A program made the position numbers and the translations under genes. From Sphingobacteriaceae bacterium UBA6709 (GTDB taxonomy: Bacteria; Bacteroidota; Bacteroidia; Sphingobacteriales; Sphingobacteriaceae), in NCBI GenBank assembly GCA_002454425.1, contig DKIV01000036.1, positions 1 through 49,620 of the forward strand: a stretch of DNA of 49,620 nt, read 5' to 3'. Of the stretch, positions 37,894 to 48,080 are shown piece after piece; the first letter of the stretch is position 1, and every line of letters starts with the position of its first letter. The notes under the pieces are model-generated. The model was not told the DNA's origin. It saw only the letters and a list, made by a program, of their open reading frames with translations, and did not search any database.

Positions 37894-40887
37894 TTATTTC
37901 TGATCTATGAGTAATAACCATCCTTGATTTTTTTTCATCGGAATTGTTGAGCCCACTTCAAAAGATCGCTCTTCCTGATAGTCCGCAATGAAGGGTGCCC
38001 GGATAGTAGCTTTCGCTGGATCCATTCCTAATTTTTTCCAATCGATGTCAAGACGTATTTCGGTATCGGCAGGAGCCCAGCTTGCAAGGGCAACCATGGC
38101 TTTGCCTGCTTTACTGTAGACGGTGCTGAGCACGTCATCACGAGTAGTTTTCACAGGAATATCTGGCGACCAGTAGCCAAGCATTTTGGAACCCTCCATG
38201 CCAAATTCATCCCAGACTTTCCAAAGTCCGCGAGGCCCGGTTTTCTGATAAGGCAGGCGGTTTGTCATACCGTAAATCATACCTCGCCATGGGTTTCCTC
38301 CGTCCTGTAGCATCTCACCCATAAGTCCAAAAGGAATACCGCTCACTTCAGTGAGGAAGAAATCAGGGTCATTCTTTTCATAATCAAAGTATTCGCCGAA
38401 CCATAGCCTGTTGATGTACGGGAAATGCTCCAGATATAAGTTCGCGCTATTGTTAAACCCATCCCGCTCATTATACTGATTAGCGGAATGCAGATCTATG
38501 AGTCCCGGGTGGCCATCTTTTGTTAAGATCCGCTTAATACGTTTCATCGTTATCCTGTCGAAGGCAACATCATCGAGATAGATGCCATCGATGCCAATAT
38601 TGTCGACCAGCCAATTCATACCTTCCACATAGTAGTTGTGCCAACGGTTCATGCCACTATTGATAATCGCGGCATCCTGATAAAAAGGCACATACCATGC
38701 GGCAATGTAGTTTCGTCCTACGTGTTCCTGCAACCATGCCGAACCTCTGCCGGGGCCTGCAGAGAATACTTCTGTACCAAGGCTGCGCAAAGGATATAGT
38801 TCGTATACTCTGTTTGACACCTCCCGCACGGTATTATAAATCTTAACTTTCAGTCCGGCTTTATGCGCTGAATCAATGTAACCTTTCATCTCGTGCGTGG
38901 CAATGAACGGATAGTTAATATAGGGATTCAGCCTGTTAGCATGATGAATGTTGATGACATTTGCTCCCGAACTTTTAACGCTGTCGACAGGCTTGTAGGC
39001 ATGATAGTAGCGTTCCTTCCATTGGGCGTCGGTATTTAAAGTGTGAAAAGGCGTAATTAGCAGTGTGAAATTAAAATAGAGTACCTCGTCTTTTTGCATT
39101 TTTCGCTCGCCGCTATAGCACTGAACCAGGGTTGTTTCTTTCTCATCGTTTACTCTTATTCCACCACGGTTACCATTCCCCCAGGATGAAGGAAGCACCA
39201 AAGGTTTCTGAAGATAGAAGTTGGTATTCAACGGGCGCTCATAATGCTCATCGCGCAGTGAGAACTGTAATCCCGCGTTTACGTTTCCTATCCATGCTCC
39301 ATCCTGATTCTTGTGGGCGACATCCCATTGCCACTGCAGCTCTTGTGGTCGCTTGCCCCCTTTTCTGCCTAACCCCATAAAATATTTCGCATTTTCAGGG
39401 GCCATAGGTATGTGCATGCTAATATCCCGGAGATTGATATCCTTTAACGCTTTTACTGCCACTGTATAGTGCATATAGCCATCAAATTCGAGCGATCCCT
39501 CTACATCTACCAGCATTTCCTGACCCAGATGTTGAGCATGCCAGCTTACTTTCCCCTCTTCCCGGGCGGTGATTTTAAAGTTTTGCTCTTTAAATGATAA
39601 GGCCTGCCCCGCTGCAGTAATAGCACTTAAGCGCATAGGTTTCCTTAATAGACTGTTTGCGTTGTTGCCAATCGTGGTTACCTCCGGACTAAAAAAGGTG
39701 TTTATTTGTGAAGGAAATCCGGATGGTCCTAGCGTTATCTGACGTCCAAGGATATTTAGCATTGAATCTTTACTCACATTTACGGGAGTGTAAGGAGCTA
39801 TTACAGTGTTGGCATGTGCTAATGTAGAGTTAAGCCAGGGAAGCCGCGTCATCTTCCATGGTTCATTAACGCCATGGTTTGTTGATTTGGCCGCGCTTAT
39901 CACAAAGTTCAGCTTTACAGTTTTGGCCGGCATGTTGTTGGCCGTGACGGTCGCTGTTCCACGATATATTCCGGGCTTAGCATCTGTGGGTATCTTGAAC
40001 CCACACCACATCGCCTGAATAGTTTTCTGTGCGATAACGACATTTAGCTTCATGCGCTGTCCCGTATAAGAAGTTCCCTGCGTATTCAGGCAGTCAAAGT
40101 TGGTAGCGTCAATACTTCCACCTGCGTTATTTTTAAGGTCAGAGACCCTCACCTGAACGTTATGTAAGGCACCTTTGAGCGGATAAACGCCCAATTGGAA
40201 GGCCAGATAACTGCCTGCCTCTCCCTCCGCATGCAGTTGGGTATTATCAAAGCTTGCTTTGGTCCAATGCTCAGGCAGATAGTCAGCCATGCGAATGCTA
40301 TTCGTTGCCTTTTCAGGAAACAAAAGATAGCTTTCAGCACTGCGACGCTTTATTAACGCTGCTACCTCCTGAGGTGACGCTATCCTTTCCATGGGCCCAT
40401 TGGCATTGAAAGAGTCGACAGATTCTATCCGCAGAAATGTCGCATGAGGATAGGCAGCAGGCTTCCCGCTGGTTGGCGCGGCCTGAGCTCTCAGCCTGAA
40501 GCTTGCGTTTGGATAGTTTGTTCTTCCTTCCTGCCGGTAGGGCCTGTAGTAAACATAATAGATTCCTTTCCCTGAAAGAGGCTTGAAGCTGAACGCTCCT
40601 GAAACAGGATTTATCCATAGATAAGCGCTTGGCGTAAAGGTCTTTTTTGTGGCGCTGTCTACCAGGATTATTTCCTGCCGGGCATCCATCCATCTGTTGC
40701 GCCATGGTATGGTCGCTTGTATTAGTTTGCTGTTATCTCTGACTTTTATTACCGCGCGTTGGGTGCCCAGCTCGTTGGGGTTCCATTTTAAGGGCTCGGG
40801 TGGAAAAGGTTGTTGTTGTCCTTTTGCCGCATTGGCAGTCAAAAAAAAGAATATTGCGCAGAGATATGCTAGTGGCTTATTATTCAT
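37894..40887 (-). CDS. Large secreted TIM-barrel glycosidase-like protein (GH123/DUF6067-like)
   Basis: This 997-aa protein has a signal peptide to about residue 24 (ANAAKGQQQ). The first 340 residues include a beta-rich segment ending KPGIYRGTATVTANNMPAKT, which is like the N-terminal domain of GH123-type enzymes. The later part (about 625-910) looks like a TIM barrel: GYIDSAHKAGLKVKIYNTVR, then GIDGIYLDDVAFD at 765-777 with acidic residues Asp772/Asp773, and WFGEYFDYEKND around 829. These are the usual positions of active-site acids in retaining barrels, though the true catalytic residues are not proven. It starts one base after the ASST stop, so translation is probably coupled. Confidence 0.75.
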   Translation of the reverse strand: MNNKPLAYLCAIFFFLTANAAKGQQQPFPPEPLKWNPNELGTQRAVIKVRDNSKLIQATIPWRNRWMDARQEIILVDSATKKTFTPSAYLWINPVSGAFSFKPLSGKGIYYVYYRPYRQEGRTNYPNASFRLRAQAAPTSGKPAAYPHATFLRIESVDSFNANGPMERIASPQEVAALIKRRSAESYLLFPEKATNSIRMADYLPEHWTKASFDNTQLHAEGEAGSYLAFQLGVYPLKGALHNVQVRVSDLKNNAGGSIDATNFDCLNTQGTSYTGQRMKLNVVIAQKTIQAMWCGFKIPTDAKPGIYRGTATVTANNMPAKTVKLNFVISAAKSTNHGVNEPWKMTRLPWLNSTLAHANTVIAPYTPVNVSKDSMLNILGRQITLGPSGFPSQINTFFSPEVTTIGNNANSLLRKPMRLSAITAAGQALSFKEQNFKITAREEGKVSWHAQHLGQEMLVDVEGSLEFDGYMHYTVAVKALKDINLRDISMHIPMAPENAKYFMGLGRKGGKRPQELQWQWDVAHKNQDGAWIGNVNAGLQFSLRDEHYERPLNTNFYLQKPLVLPSSWGNGNRGGIRVNDEKETTLVQCYSGERKMQKDEVLYFNFTLLITPFHTLNTDAQWKERYYHAYKPVDSVKSSGANVINIHHANRLNPYINYPFIATHEMKGYIDSAHKAGLKVKIYNTVREVSNRVYELYPLRSLGTEVFSAGPGRGSAWLQEHVGRNYIAAWYVPFYQDAAIINSGMNRWHNYYVEGMNWLVDNIGIDGIYLDDVAFDRITMKRIKRILTKDGHPGLIDLHSANQYNERDGFNNSANLYLEHFPYINRLWFGEYFDYEKNDPDFFLTEVSGIPFGLMGEMLQDGGNPWRGMIYGMTNRLPYQKTGPRGLWKVWDEFGMEGSKMLGYWSPDIPVKTTRDDVLSTVYSKAGKAMVALASWAPADTEIRLDIDWKKLGMDPAKATIRAPFIADYQEERSFEVGSTIPMKKNQGWLLLIDQK

Positions 40888-40888
40888 C

Positions 40889-42385
40889 TTAGTTTTTCTT
40901 AGTTCTGTAGGCCGACCAGAAGCTTTCGGGTACTACAATTGCTCGATAGGGGATAAAATAGCTGTTTAACTCCCAGAGTATTTTACCTTGTTTATCGGTA
41001 ATGAGAATGCATCCGGTTTTGGAACTTGTTTGTAATATATTACCATTTGAAAGGAGATAGGCGGCACCCATTCTCGCTGTATACTGTTTCGCAGGCAAGG
41101 TCGCCGCGTATTCACGGGTCGCCACCATATTCACCGTATCCAGCCGGAAAGCTATAGCCCGGGAGCGCTTCATTAACTTTGCTGTGTCCTGCGGCGCATA
41201 GTCGCCATTGTCAAACAGCAATAAGTCTCCGTCTTTATTAATATGAGGCGCATGTTGAAAGTGAAAATAATCCGCTCCATCCATCTTAAAGTTTCCCTTT
41301 TTTCCGAGTTTCCACATGAACTTCCCCGTCCTGGCATTGATCTTCCAAATCTGATTTTCGATGGGACTTGAGGTGATGTAATTACCGTCTTTATCAAAGG
41401 AAATCGTATTCAGATGGAAACGATCATGTTTAAAGCTGTCGAGTCTGCTGTCGTGCTTAATATCCCATGCTGTCCATGGCGACCATTTATGCCTGATGTT
41501 TCCCAGCGTGTCTATGCAAGCGATGGCATCGCCCCAAAGAGTGTCCCGGGCTGAGTTAGCCCGATCATCGAGGCGAAAATCTCTCACGATACCATAGATC
41601 TCCTGCTTATCGTTCATTTGCACATCGTGATGCATGATGATGCCTTTGTCCTGAAGCTTACAGCGCCAGAGCACCTTACCCGTAGGATCTATTTCAACGA
41701 GTTCCGTACCGCCCATAAAGCCAAGTCTTCCGCTGCGCATGTAGTAATTTTGCGGAAGCACCTTACCCTTGCCGCCAGGCTGCATTTGCTTAAATTCATC
41801 TTTGTTTGCTGGTGCCAGCAATGCAAGGATCGTTCCCCGCGGTGTTAGAGAAGCTATGCGTACGCCCAGTTTATCATCCTGCCAGTACCAGCGTATGGTG
41901 CCATGTCCATCAACGACGGCAAGATACCCCGGATACCCGCGGTAGCAGATCAAGGTCATGTCGCTGCCTATCGCTGTAGCGTCGTGCGGATTGGTCTGCT
42001 TAATCCAGTCATGCACCATCCAGGGCGACTGTTCCCGGGTGTGGAAGCTCATCTCTTTGGACCGTATTGGCAACCAGCCTTCGATGACAATTTGGTAATT
42101 ATACTTTGTTTTAGGTTCCAGAAGTAGGAGATGGATTAGGTGGTCGACACCTTTCTTTGAAATGGCACTGCGATATTTTTCGCTTTGGCCGTCTTTCCAA
42201 TACTCAACAGAAATACAAGCCTCCTTATTAAGCTTGATGTTCAGGTCTTCTTTAATCGGCTGATTGTCGGGTGACAATAGCGTTACCGACCTGATGGCAA
42301 TGTTACTGCTGCTGCGATAGTAGTAGTAGCCGCCGGCAGCGGCTACTACTAAACATACTATGACGATTATTAACGTGCGTTTCAT
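40889..42385 (-). CDS. Membrane-anchored arylsulfotransferase (ASST)-like beta-propeller protein
   Basis: This 498-aa protein (ATG at 42385) has an N-terminal membrane anchor (residues 4-20), an Fn3-like part, then an Arylsulfotrans-family propeller. Motifs that match the family's active-site positions are MHHD (His252/His253), HLN (His324, Asn326) and QHAPH (His378). The arginine expected in the SSR-type motif after HLN is not seen; the region reads TSSPIENQIWKIN. True ASST moves sulfate from a phenol sulfate to a phenol through a sulfohistidine. Here it lies between susD (4 bases before) and the glycosidase-like gene (1 base after), so it is part of a glycan-handling operon. Confidence 0.8.
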   Translation of the reverse strand: MKRTLIIVIVCLVVAAAGGYYYYRSSSNIAIRSVTLLSPDNQPIKEDLNIKLNKEACISVEYWKDGQSEKYRSAISKKGVDHLIHLLLLEPKTKYNYQIVIEGWLPIRSKEMSFHTREQSPWMVHDWIKQTNPHDATAIGSDMTLICYRGYPGYLAVVDGHGTIRWYWQDDKLGVRIASLTPRGTILALLAPANKDEFKQMQPGGKGKVLPQNYYMRSGRLGFMGGTELVEIDPTGKVLWRCKLQDKGIIMHHDVQMNDKQEIYGIVRDFRLDDRANSARDTLWGDAIACIDTLGNIRHKWSPWTAWDIKHDSRLDSFKHDRFHLNTISFDKDGNYITSSPIENQIWKINARTGKFMWKLGKKGNFKMDGADYFHFQHAPHINKDGDLLLFDNGDYAPQDTAKLMKRSRAIAFRLDTVNMVATREYAATLPAKQYTARMGAAYLLSNGNILQTSSKTGCILITDKQGKILWELNSYFIPYRAIVVPESFWSAYRTKKN

Positions 42386-42389
42386 GATG

Positions 42390-43958
42390 CTATCGTGGAA
42401 TGCGACTACCATTTGCAGCTGACATCTCCTGATGTAAACGTGCCTCATCAAGCGGATAGGGGAAATAACGGAGGTTTTCCGTGGCTGTGGGAGCTAGTCC
42501 TCGCGATTGCAGATACTCGTTTGTAACCTTCTCATATCTGCCAAGGCGTATAAGATCCTGGCGACGTTTGTACTCAAATACCAGCTCATATCCGCGTTCG
42601 TTTACCAGGGCGTCAATCATGCCGTCTTTAGTGGCAGGGGCGGGGAATGATGGATGTTGTCCGTATTCAGGAGCTCCCGCGCGTGCTCTTATTTGGTTGA
42701 TGTAGGGAAGCGCGGCCGCGGGGCCATTCAGCGCGTTTTCAATTTCAGCCTTGCAAAGAATTACATCGGCGAGTCTGAATACCTGAATCGTGCGTCCGTC
42801 GAGATACGAGTTGTTTGTCATCTCATACGAATACTTCTTCGTTGCCACATTCTGCAGGAACTTCACGGTATCACTTGGAGGAGTCGTTTGTCCCGCATTT
42901 GGCAACATGTAATAAAAGCCGTGGGTTGTTGTCTGATCTCGTGGAGCTAAGCCCTCGTAGTTGTAATAAAAGAACTGCTTACGGGGATCCAGGTCGCTGT
43001 ATTTTCTCCAGAACTGAAGAGACACGCCATAGTATTGCCATCTATCAGGAACCTCTCTATTGTCTGAAGGGCCAAAGTGATTGGTGATTTCCCCGCCATT
43101 AAGAGTCGGTTCATGTAAGATGCCGAAGATCAGTCCCATGTCGATCTTGTTATTGTCTGACCATTCATTTTTGAAATCGGGATTCAAACGATACACTCCT
43201 TTGGCCTGAAGGTCGAGCACCTGATCTATGTATTCCTTCGCCTTCGCGTAATTATGCGAGCGCATATACATTTTCCCCAGCAGGGTAAGCGCGGCACCCT
43301 TTGTGGCTCGGCCAATACCAAGGTCTGCTGACCATTTTTCGGGAAGGTTACTTATTCCATATTCGCAGTCTTCGGTAATAAGCTTCTCCACATCCTCTAC
43401 TGACGCCAATGGTACATTGAAGCTTTCTGAAGGATTTTTAACTTCTGTAATCAACGGCACAGGTCCCCATGAATCTGTCAGATCCATATAGGAAAGCGCG
43501 CGCAGGAATCTGGCTTGCGCAATGATCTGATTTTTCCTGGTCTGATCCATCGGTATCTTGTCGATATTCGCCAGCAGCATGTTGGCATTGCTTATCAGTT
43601 GGTACATGTTCTGATAATTGTATTTAAAATACCTGTTATTATCATCGTAAGTCAGATTGCTCATTTTTGTAGGGTCTCCTGCCGCGGTAGAGAAACCCAT
43701 GTCTGTAGAGTAGTCTGTGATCATTACCAGATATCCCGCGTAGTAGAGGTAAGCATCGCCGGGATAGGGCGAAAGATTAGCATAAATACCCGTAAGTGCA
43801 GCATCAATATCGCTTTCACTTGAATAGGCATTTTTTGTTGTCAAATCGCTGTAAAGCTCTGGCTCAAGCTTTGTGCAGCTGCTGTTGAACACCAGGCAGA
43901 GCGCGGAAATGCCGAAGATGCCGAGCGTTTTATATAGTGTGGATGAATAACCTTTCAT
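42390..43958 (-). CDS. SusD/RagB family glycan-binding outer-membrane lipoprotein
   Basis: This 522-aa lipoprotein has its lipobox ending at Cys28 (NSSC). The SusD fold is shown by the N-terminal TTKNAYSSESDIDAALTGIY, the TPR-like helices and the late FRLADVILCKAEIENAL and NERGYELVFEYKRRQDLIRLGRY blocks. SusD proteins sit as a lid on their SusC partner and capture glycans. It lies 17 bases after susC, the normal pairing, and 4 bases before the ASST-like gene. Its substrate cannot be read from sequence. Confidence 0.95.
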   Translation of the reverse strand: MKGYSSTLYKTLGIFGISALCLVFNSSCTKLEPELYSDLTTKNAYSSESDIDAALTGIYANLSPYPGDAYLYYAGYLVMITDYSTDMGFSTAAGDPTKMSNLTYDDNNRYFKYNYQNMYQLISNANMLLANIDKIPMDQTRKNQIIAQARFLRALSYMDLTDSWGPVPLITEVKNPSESFNVPLASVEDVEKLITEDCEYGISNLPEKWSADLGIGRATKGAALTLLGKMYMRSHNYAKAKEYIDQVLDLQAKGVYRLNPDFKNEWSDNNKIDMGLIFGILHEPTLNGGEITNHFGPSDNREVPDRWQYYGVSLQFWRKYSDLDPRKQFFYYNYEGLAPRDQTTTHGFYYMLPNAGQTTPPSDTVKFLQNVATKKYSYEMTNNSYLDGRTIQVFRLADVILCKAEIENALNGPAAALPYINQIRARAGAPEYGQHPSFPAPATKDGMIDALVNERGYELVFEYKRRQDLIRLGRYEKVTNEYLQSRGLAPTATENLRYFPYPLDEARLHQEMSAANGSRIPR

Positions 43959-43975
43959 GATGTTGTTTTTTGATA

Positions 43976-46900
43976 TTAAAAGTTTGCACTTAATCCAAAG
44001 GTGAATGAACGCATGGATGGATAGGAGTTGAAATCCAATCCGGCGCCTGCGTTAGCTGTTTGAGCGTTGCCGCTATATTTTATAAGTCCGTCATTCTCAT
44101 ACGCCTTTGTGTCAACTTCCGGATCCCATCCTGAATAATTTGTTATGGTAAACAGGTTTTCCGCCATCACATACAGACGCAGAGATCGAATGACCTTTGT
44201 CTTGAAAGGCACTGTGTAACCCAGCGTAACATTGCGCAAGCGTAAGAACGAGGCATCTTCAATAAAGTGATCGTTTATATAGCCACCGTATTTAGAGAAG
44301 AAGAACCCGTTACGCGGAAGATCAGTGTTGGTGTTCTGAGGCGTCCAACGGTTTAGCGCGTCAGTGGTGCGTTTCCATTCCATGTTCATTCTCGTCATGT
44401 TTAGCAGGTCATTCCCGAGGTTTCCATAGATGAACGCGGTAAAGTCAAAGTTTTTGAACGAGAGCGTATTGGTAATACCAAAGTTCATTTTTGGATATGC
44501 GCGGCCGATGATAGAGCGGTCGGCAGCAGTGATCGCGTTATCGCCATTCACATCGAGGAACTTCGGATCGCCGGCTTTCGCATTCGGCTGAGGCGCATAA
44601 CTTTCGCCCTGCTGTAGTACTCCCAGATATTTGTAACCAAATAAAGAGCCCAGAGGCTGTCCTTCACGTATAACGGCGTAAGCTTCTTCTGATACAGTCC
44701 CTATGGGCTTGGAGGAAGTGAGCAATATTTCGTTTTGTCCGCTTAAGGAGAGTACTTTATTTCTGTTCATAGCAATGTTGAGCTTCGTATCCCATTTAAA
44801 GGCACCGGTAAAGTTTCTGCTGGTGATAGCAAATTCCAAACCCTTGTTTTCTACAGATCCAACATTGCTCTGTCCCGAGGCGTAACCTGTATAGATAGGC
44901 AGATTAACCTTGATGAGCAGATCAGAAGTTTTCTTGTAATAAGCATCCGCGGTAAGAGACAGCCTGTCATTAAGGAACGAAACGTCTATACCTCCGTTGA
45001 ATTGAGAAGTTGTTTCCCATTTTAGCCTGGTATTCTCTGGCGAGGTGCTGTTCAATGCTGTTCCCGAGTTGTTGGTTTTTCCATCGAAGGTATAATGAGA
45101 GTTGCTCACCAGTCCATACGAGGCGTAGTCTGCGATGCGTTCATTTCCTGTTCTTCCGTAGCCTAAACGAAGTTTGAAATCAGAGAATATCTTCTGGGAT
45201 TTCATGAAAGGTTCATTAATAAGCTTCCATGCGAAAGCTGCCGATGGAAATGTTCCCCATTGATTTTCAGATCCGAAGCGCGATGATCCGTCACGACGTA
45301 CAGTTACGGTAAGCAAGTACTTATCGTCAAATGAGTAGTTGGCTCTTCCGAAAACCGAGGCCATCATATTTTCCGCACGGTAGGAGCTTACGCCGGTAAT
45401 GGTAGAAGCTGCTCCCAGATTGTAGTATTTAAACAGATCAGTGGAAAAGCCGTATACGTTGATGCCTTTACGATTGTTGGTAAACTTCTCGTAAGCATAG
45501 CCCCCCATCAGGCTAAGGTTGTGCTTCTCGTTGAACTTCTTGTTATATGTTACGAACAGGTCGATGAGATTATGTGTAAGACTATAGTCAGAGACGTTGG
45601 CCACCCCATTATCAATGCTTCCCTGATATGACTCACGGCTAAGATAAGAACCCAATTCGTCCTTGGTAATTTCAGTGCCGGCATCCATACGGATGGTGAG
45701 ATCTTTCATTGGCTTCACTTCCAGAAACATATTTCCATTCAGTTTATCACGCTGAACATCATTGGTTCTTGACAGCAGGTTTGCCAGTGGGTTATCTCCC
45801 TTGCCTCCGGGAGGGCGACCGAAGCTACCATCGGCGTTGTAAACCGGTACGGTAGGGTCATACGTTAAGATACCATAAAGAACATTCGAGTTAAGTATAT
45901 TTCCATCATATAGCTGTATATTAGAATTTTCGCGTTGCGCGAAAATAGTTGCTCCGGCTTTAACATAGTCATTTACTGTTTGGTCAATGTTTACGCGCCC
46001 GGAGAAGCGCGAGAAATTTGTATTTTTTAATATCCCTGCCTGGTCGAAGTAGCCGAAGCTGCTCAGCACCCGGGTCTTGTCACCGCCGCCGGTAAATTGC
46101 AGGTTATGATTCTGTAATACGCCATTGCGCGTGGTAGCCTTGATCCAGTCGGTATTTACGTCCGTTTCAAGCTGCGACTTTGTATAGACGCCATTCTCCT
46201 GATTTTCCTGTCCCTCGATTTCTTTATATAAGGCGTTAGCCAAAAGCATGTAGTCCTGACTTCCCAGCATGTTAAAAGGCGATACAGGATGCTGCGTGCC
46301 AACATATCCTGTGTAGGCGATGTTGTTTTCACCCGTCTTTCCTCGTTTTGTAGTTATCAAAACTACGCCATTCGCACCTCTTGACCCATAGATTGCTGTG
46401 GCAGAAGCATCTTTCAGGATTTCCATAGAAGCGATATCATCGGGATTTATGTTTACCCCATTATTGCTCGGAAACCCGTCAATAACGTATAACGGTTCAT
46501 TGGTGCTACTAATAGAGTTTACACCCCGGATGCGTATGGAGATACTTCCACCTGGAGCTTTAGAGTTTTGTGTTACAATAACGCCGGCGGCTTTACCCTG
46601 AAGTGCCTGAGCAACATTGCTCACCGCGCCACCTTTGGTAAGCTCATCGGCTTTTAATGAAGTAATGGATCCGGTGAGATCACCGCGGCGCTGCTGCCCA
46701 TAACCTACTACCACCACATCCTGTAGCTGCATCGCGTCTTCTTCGAGAACAATGGATAATGAAGTCGTGGCATTGCCCTTTACCTGAACAGGGTATTGTA
46801 CATGTCGTTTAAATCCAATGTAGGTAAACGTTAATTGATACTTGGCACTGGGCGGCAAATCCGCGAATGAGAAAGCTCCCTGAGAATCCGTAGATACGGA

Positions 46901-47071
46901 AGCTTTTGTGTCATTGTCCAGGCTTTTCAAAGCTACGCTGACGCCGATCAGGCGTTCCCCTTTGGCGCTTTTCACTATTCCATTGATCTTCCCCGCGGTA
47001 GCGATCTTAGAGATCGCCAGCAGAAACAGAACCATGGTAAACGCCTTAGCGACGGAAGTAAAGTTTGTCAT
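43976..47071 (-). CDS. SusC/RagA family TonB-dependent outer-membrane transporter
   Basis: This 1031-aa protein has a signal peptide (about 1-26), a carboxypeptidase-like regulatory domain (about 29-109), a TonB-box-like DVVVVGYG at 118-125, the plug domain (about 130-240, with SISIRIRGVNSISSTNEPLYVIDGFP) and a large beta-barrel ending FTFGLSANF. There is no STN signalling domain at the N-terminus, although the next upstream genes are an ECF sigma factor and FecR. The start at 47071 overlaps the fecR end by 26 bases; an internal ATG at 47035 would shorten the signal peptide. Confidence 0.97.
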   Translation of the reverse strand: MTNFTSVAKAFTMVLFLLAISKIATAGKINGIVKSAKGERLIGVSVALKSLDNDTKASVSTDSQGAFSFADLPPSAKYQLTFTYIGFKRHVQYPVQVKGNATTSLSIVLEEDAMQLQDVVVVGYGQQRRGDLTGSITSLKADELTKGGAVSNVAQALQGKAAGVIVTQNSKAPGGSISIRIRGVNSISSTNEPLYVIDGFPSNNGVNINPDDIASMEILKDASATAIYGSRGANGVVLITTKRGKTGENNIAYTGYVGTQHPVSPFNMLGSQDYMLLANALYKEIEGQENQENGVYTKSQLETDVNTDWIKATTRNGVLQNHNLQFTGGGDKTRVLSSFGYFDQAGILKNTNFSRFSGRVNIDQTVNDYVKAGATIFAQRENSNIQLYDGNILNSNVLYGILTYDPTVPVYNADGSFGRPPGGKGDNPLANLLSRTNDVQRDKLNGNMFLEVKPMKDLTIRMDAGTEITKDELGSYLSRESYQGSIDNGVANVSDYSLTHNLIDLFVTYNKKFNEKHNLSLMGGYAYEKFTNNRKGINVYGFSTDLFKYYNLGAASTITGVSSYRAENMMASVFGRANYSFDDKYLLTVTVRRDGSSRFGSENQWGTFPSAAFAWKLINEPFMKSQKIFSDFKLRLGYGRTGNERIADYASYGLVSNSHYTFDGKTNNSGTALNSTSPENTRLKWETTSQFNGGIDVSFLNDRLSLTADAYYKKTSDLLIKVNLPIYTGYASGQSNVGSVENKGLEFAITSRNFTGAFKWDTKLNIAMNRNKVLSLSGQNEILLTSSKPIGTVSEEAYAVIREGQPLGSLFGYKYLGVLQQGESYAPQPNAKAGDPKFLDVNGDNAITAADRSIIGRAYPKMNFGITNTLSFKNFDFTAFIYGNLGNDLLNMTRMNMEWKRTTDALNRWTPQNTNTDLPRNGFFFSKYGGYINDHFIEDASFLRLRNVTLGYTVPFKTKVIRSLRLYVMAENLFTITNYSGWDPEVDTKAYENDGLIKYSGNAQTANAGAGLDFNSYPSMRSFTFGLSANF

Positions 47072-48080
47072 GGCTTTTTTGAGATTTGGTATGTATGATA
47101 AATGTATTGTACTTTTTCTCTAGCGTCAGAGGATTGAGCTCTACGATAATCTGAAGTATCTGCTCGGCCATCTTCCGTTTATAGTTTACCACATTGGTAT
47201 CGGGTAAGCTAAAACGACCAACAATAGAATAGTTGCTTGTTATGGAAGGATTGCTGGCTACCGGTGTTTCCAGTTCCTGTGCCAGAAAATCTAAGGCAGA
47301 TTCGAGGCTGGCGTTATCCATGTAAACGCCGTCTTCTCGCACCGCAATGCTCGAGGGTCTCCTGTAGGTAGATCCTGCCTTGCTCTCATTATTAAGCGAT
47401 CTTTGTTTTGCGCGATCATTATCGCTGGCGAAAGCCGGCGATTGGCCTGCCTTGAGTGTGACGTGCTCGCCAGGGAGCAACACATAGCTCCGCTCGTTGA
47501 CCCCATTGATCTTTTCGACTTTGACTTTACCTTCTTCAAGATATACGCCCGACGTTTTATGGGCCTGGTCTTGTCGAATTAAGAATCGTGTTCCCAATGC
47601 TGTTGTACGCAGTCCGCCGTTTTCTACCACAAATGGCTTGTGCTTATCTTTCGCCACCTGGAAGGTGATCTCTCCGTTGAATACCAATACATAACGTAAA
47701 GGCAATCGGTCATTTACCCTGGTGAGCATATATGCCCCCGGGGATAGCTTTGCGACGCTGCCGTCCGATAGTTGCTGCGTCTCTGTCGTGTCACTGTGAT
47801 TGCTAATGAAATACTGATGATAAGCTTTGGGGGCTTCAGAATAACCTATGTATTGAGGGCGCAGTCCGAAAAGACCTATGAAGAAGATAAAAATGCATGC
47901 TACAATTCTTGTGGAGCTCTTGGCGCCTGGCGTTCGTTGTATATGGTTATTCCAATCTTTTTCGGAAAGAAATTGTTCCAGAAGCTCTGGCGATTCCTCA
48001 AGAAGGCGCGATACTCGCTCTGCTTCTTCGAGCGTGCATTGGTTGTTTATAAATTTCTTAAGAAGCTTTTTGTCCGTCAT
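47046..48080 (-). CDS. FecR-type anti-sigma factor
   Basis: This 344-aa protein has a cytoplasmic N-terminus, one membrane segment at about 58-73 (RIVACIFIFFIGLFGL), the FecR domain (about 105-200, with LSDGSVAKLSPGAYML and YLEEGKVKVEK) and a C-terminal DUF4974 domain (about 255-335) with DNASLESALDFLAQELETPV and YNTFIIHTK. FecR proteins hold and release a cognate ECF sigma factor in response to a receptor. I start at the ATG at 48080; a GTG at 48083 is an alternative. Its end overlaps susC by 26 bases. Confidence 0.95.
   Translation of the reverse strand: MTDKKLLKKFINNQCTLEEAERVSRLLEESPELLEQFLSEKDWNNHIQRTPGAKSSTRIVACIFIFFIGLFGLRPQYIGYSEAPKAYHQYFISNHSDTTETQQLSDGSVAKLSPGAYMLTRVNDRLPLRYVLVFNGEITFQVAKDKHKPFVVENGGLRTTALGTRFLIRQDQAHKTSGVYLEEGKVKVEKINGVNERSYVLLPGEHVTLKAGQSPAFASDNDRAKQRSLNNESKAGSTYRRPSSIAVREDGVYMDNASLESALDFLAQELETPVASNPSITSNYSIVGRFSLPDTNVVNYKRKMAEQILQIIVELNPLTLEKKYNTFIIHTKSQKSHDKLYFRR

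Noticed and set aside
43976..47071. SusC frameshift or truncation
   Set aside because: The protein is full length, with signal peptide, plug and C-terminal barrel strand; only the STN domain is lacking.
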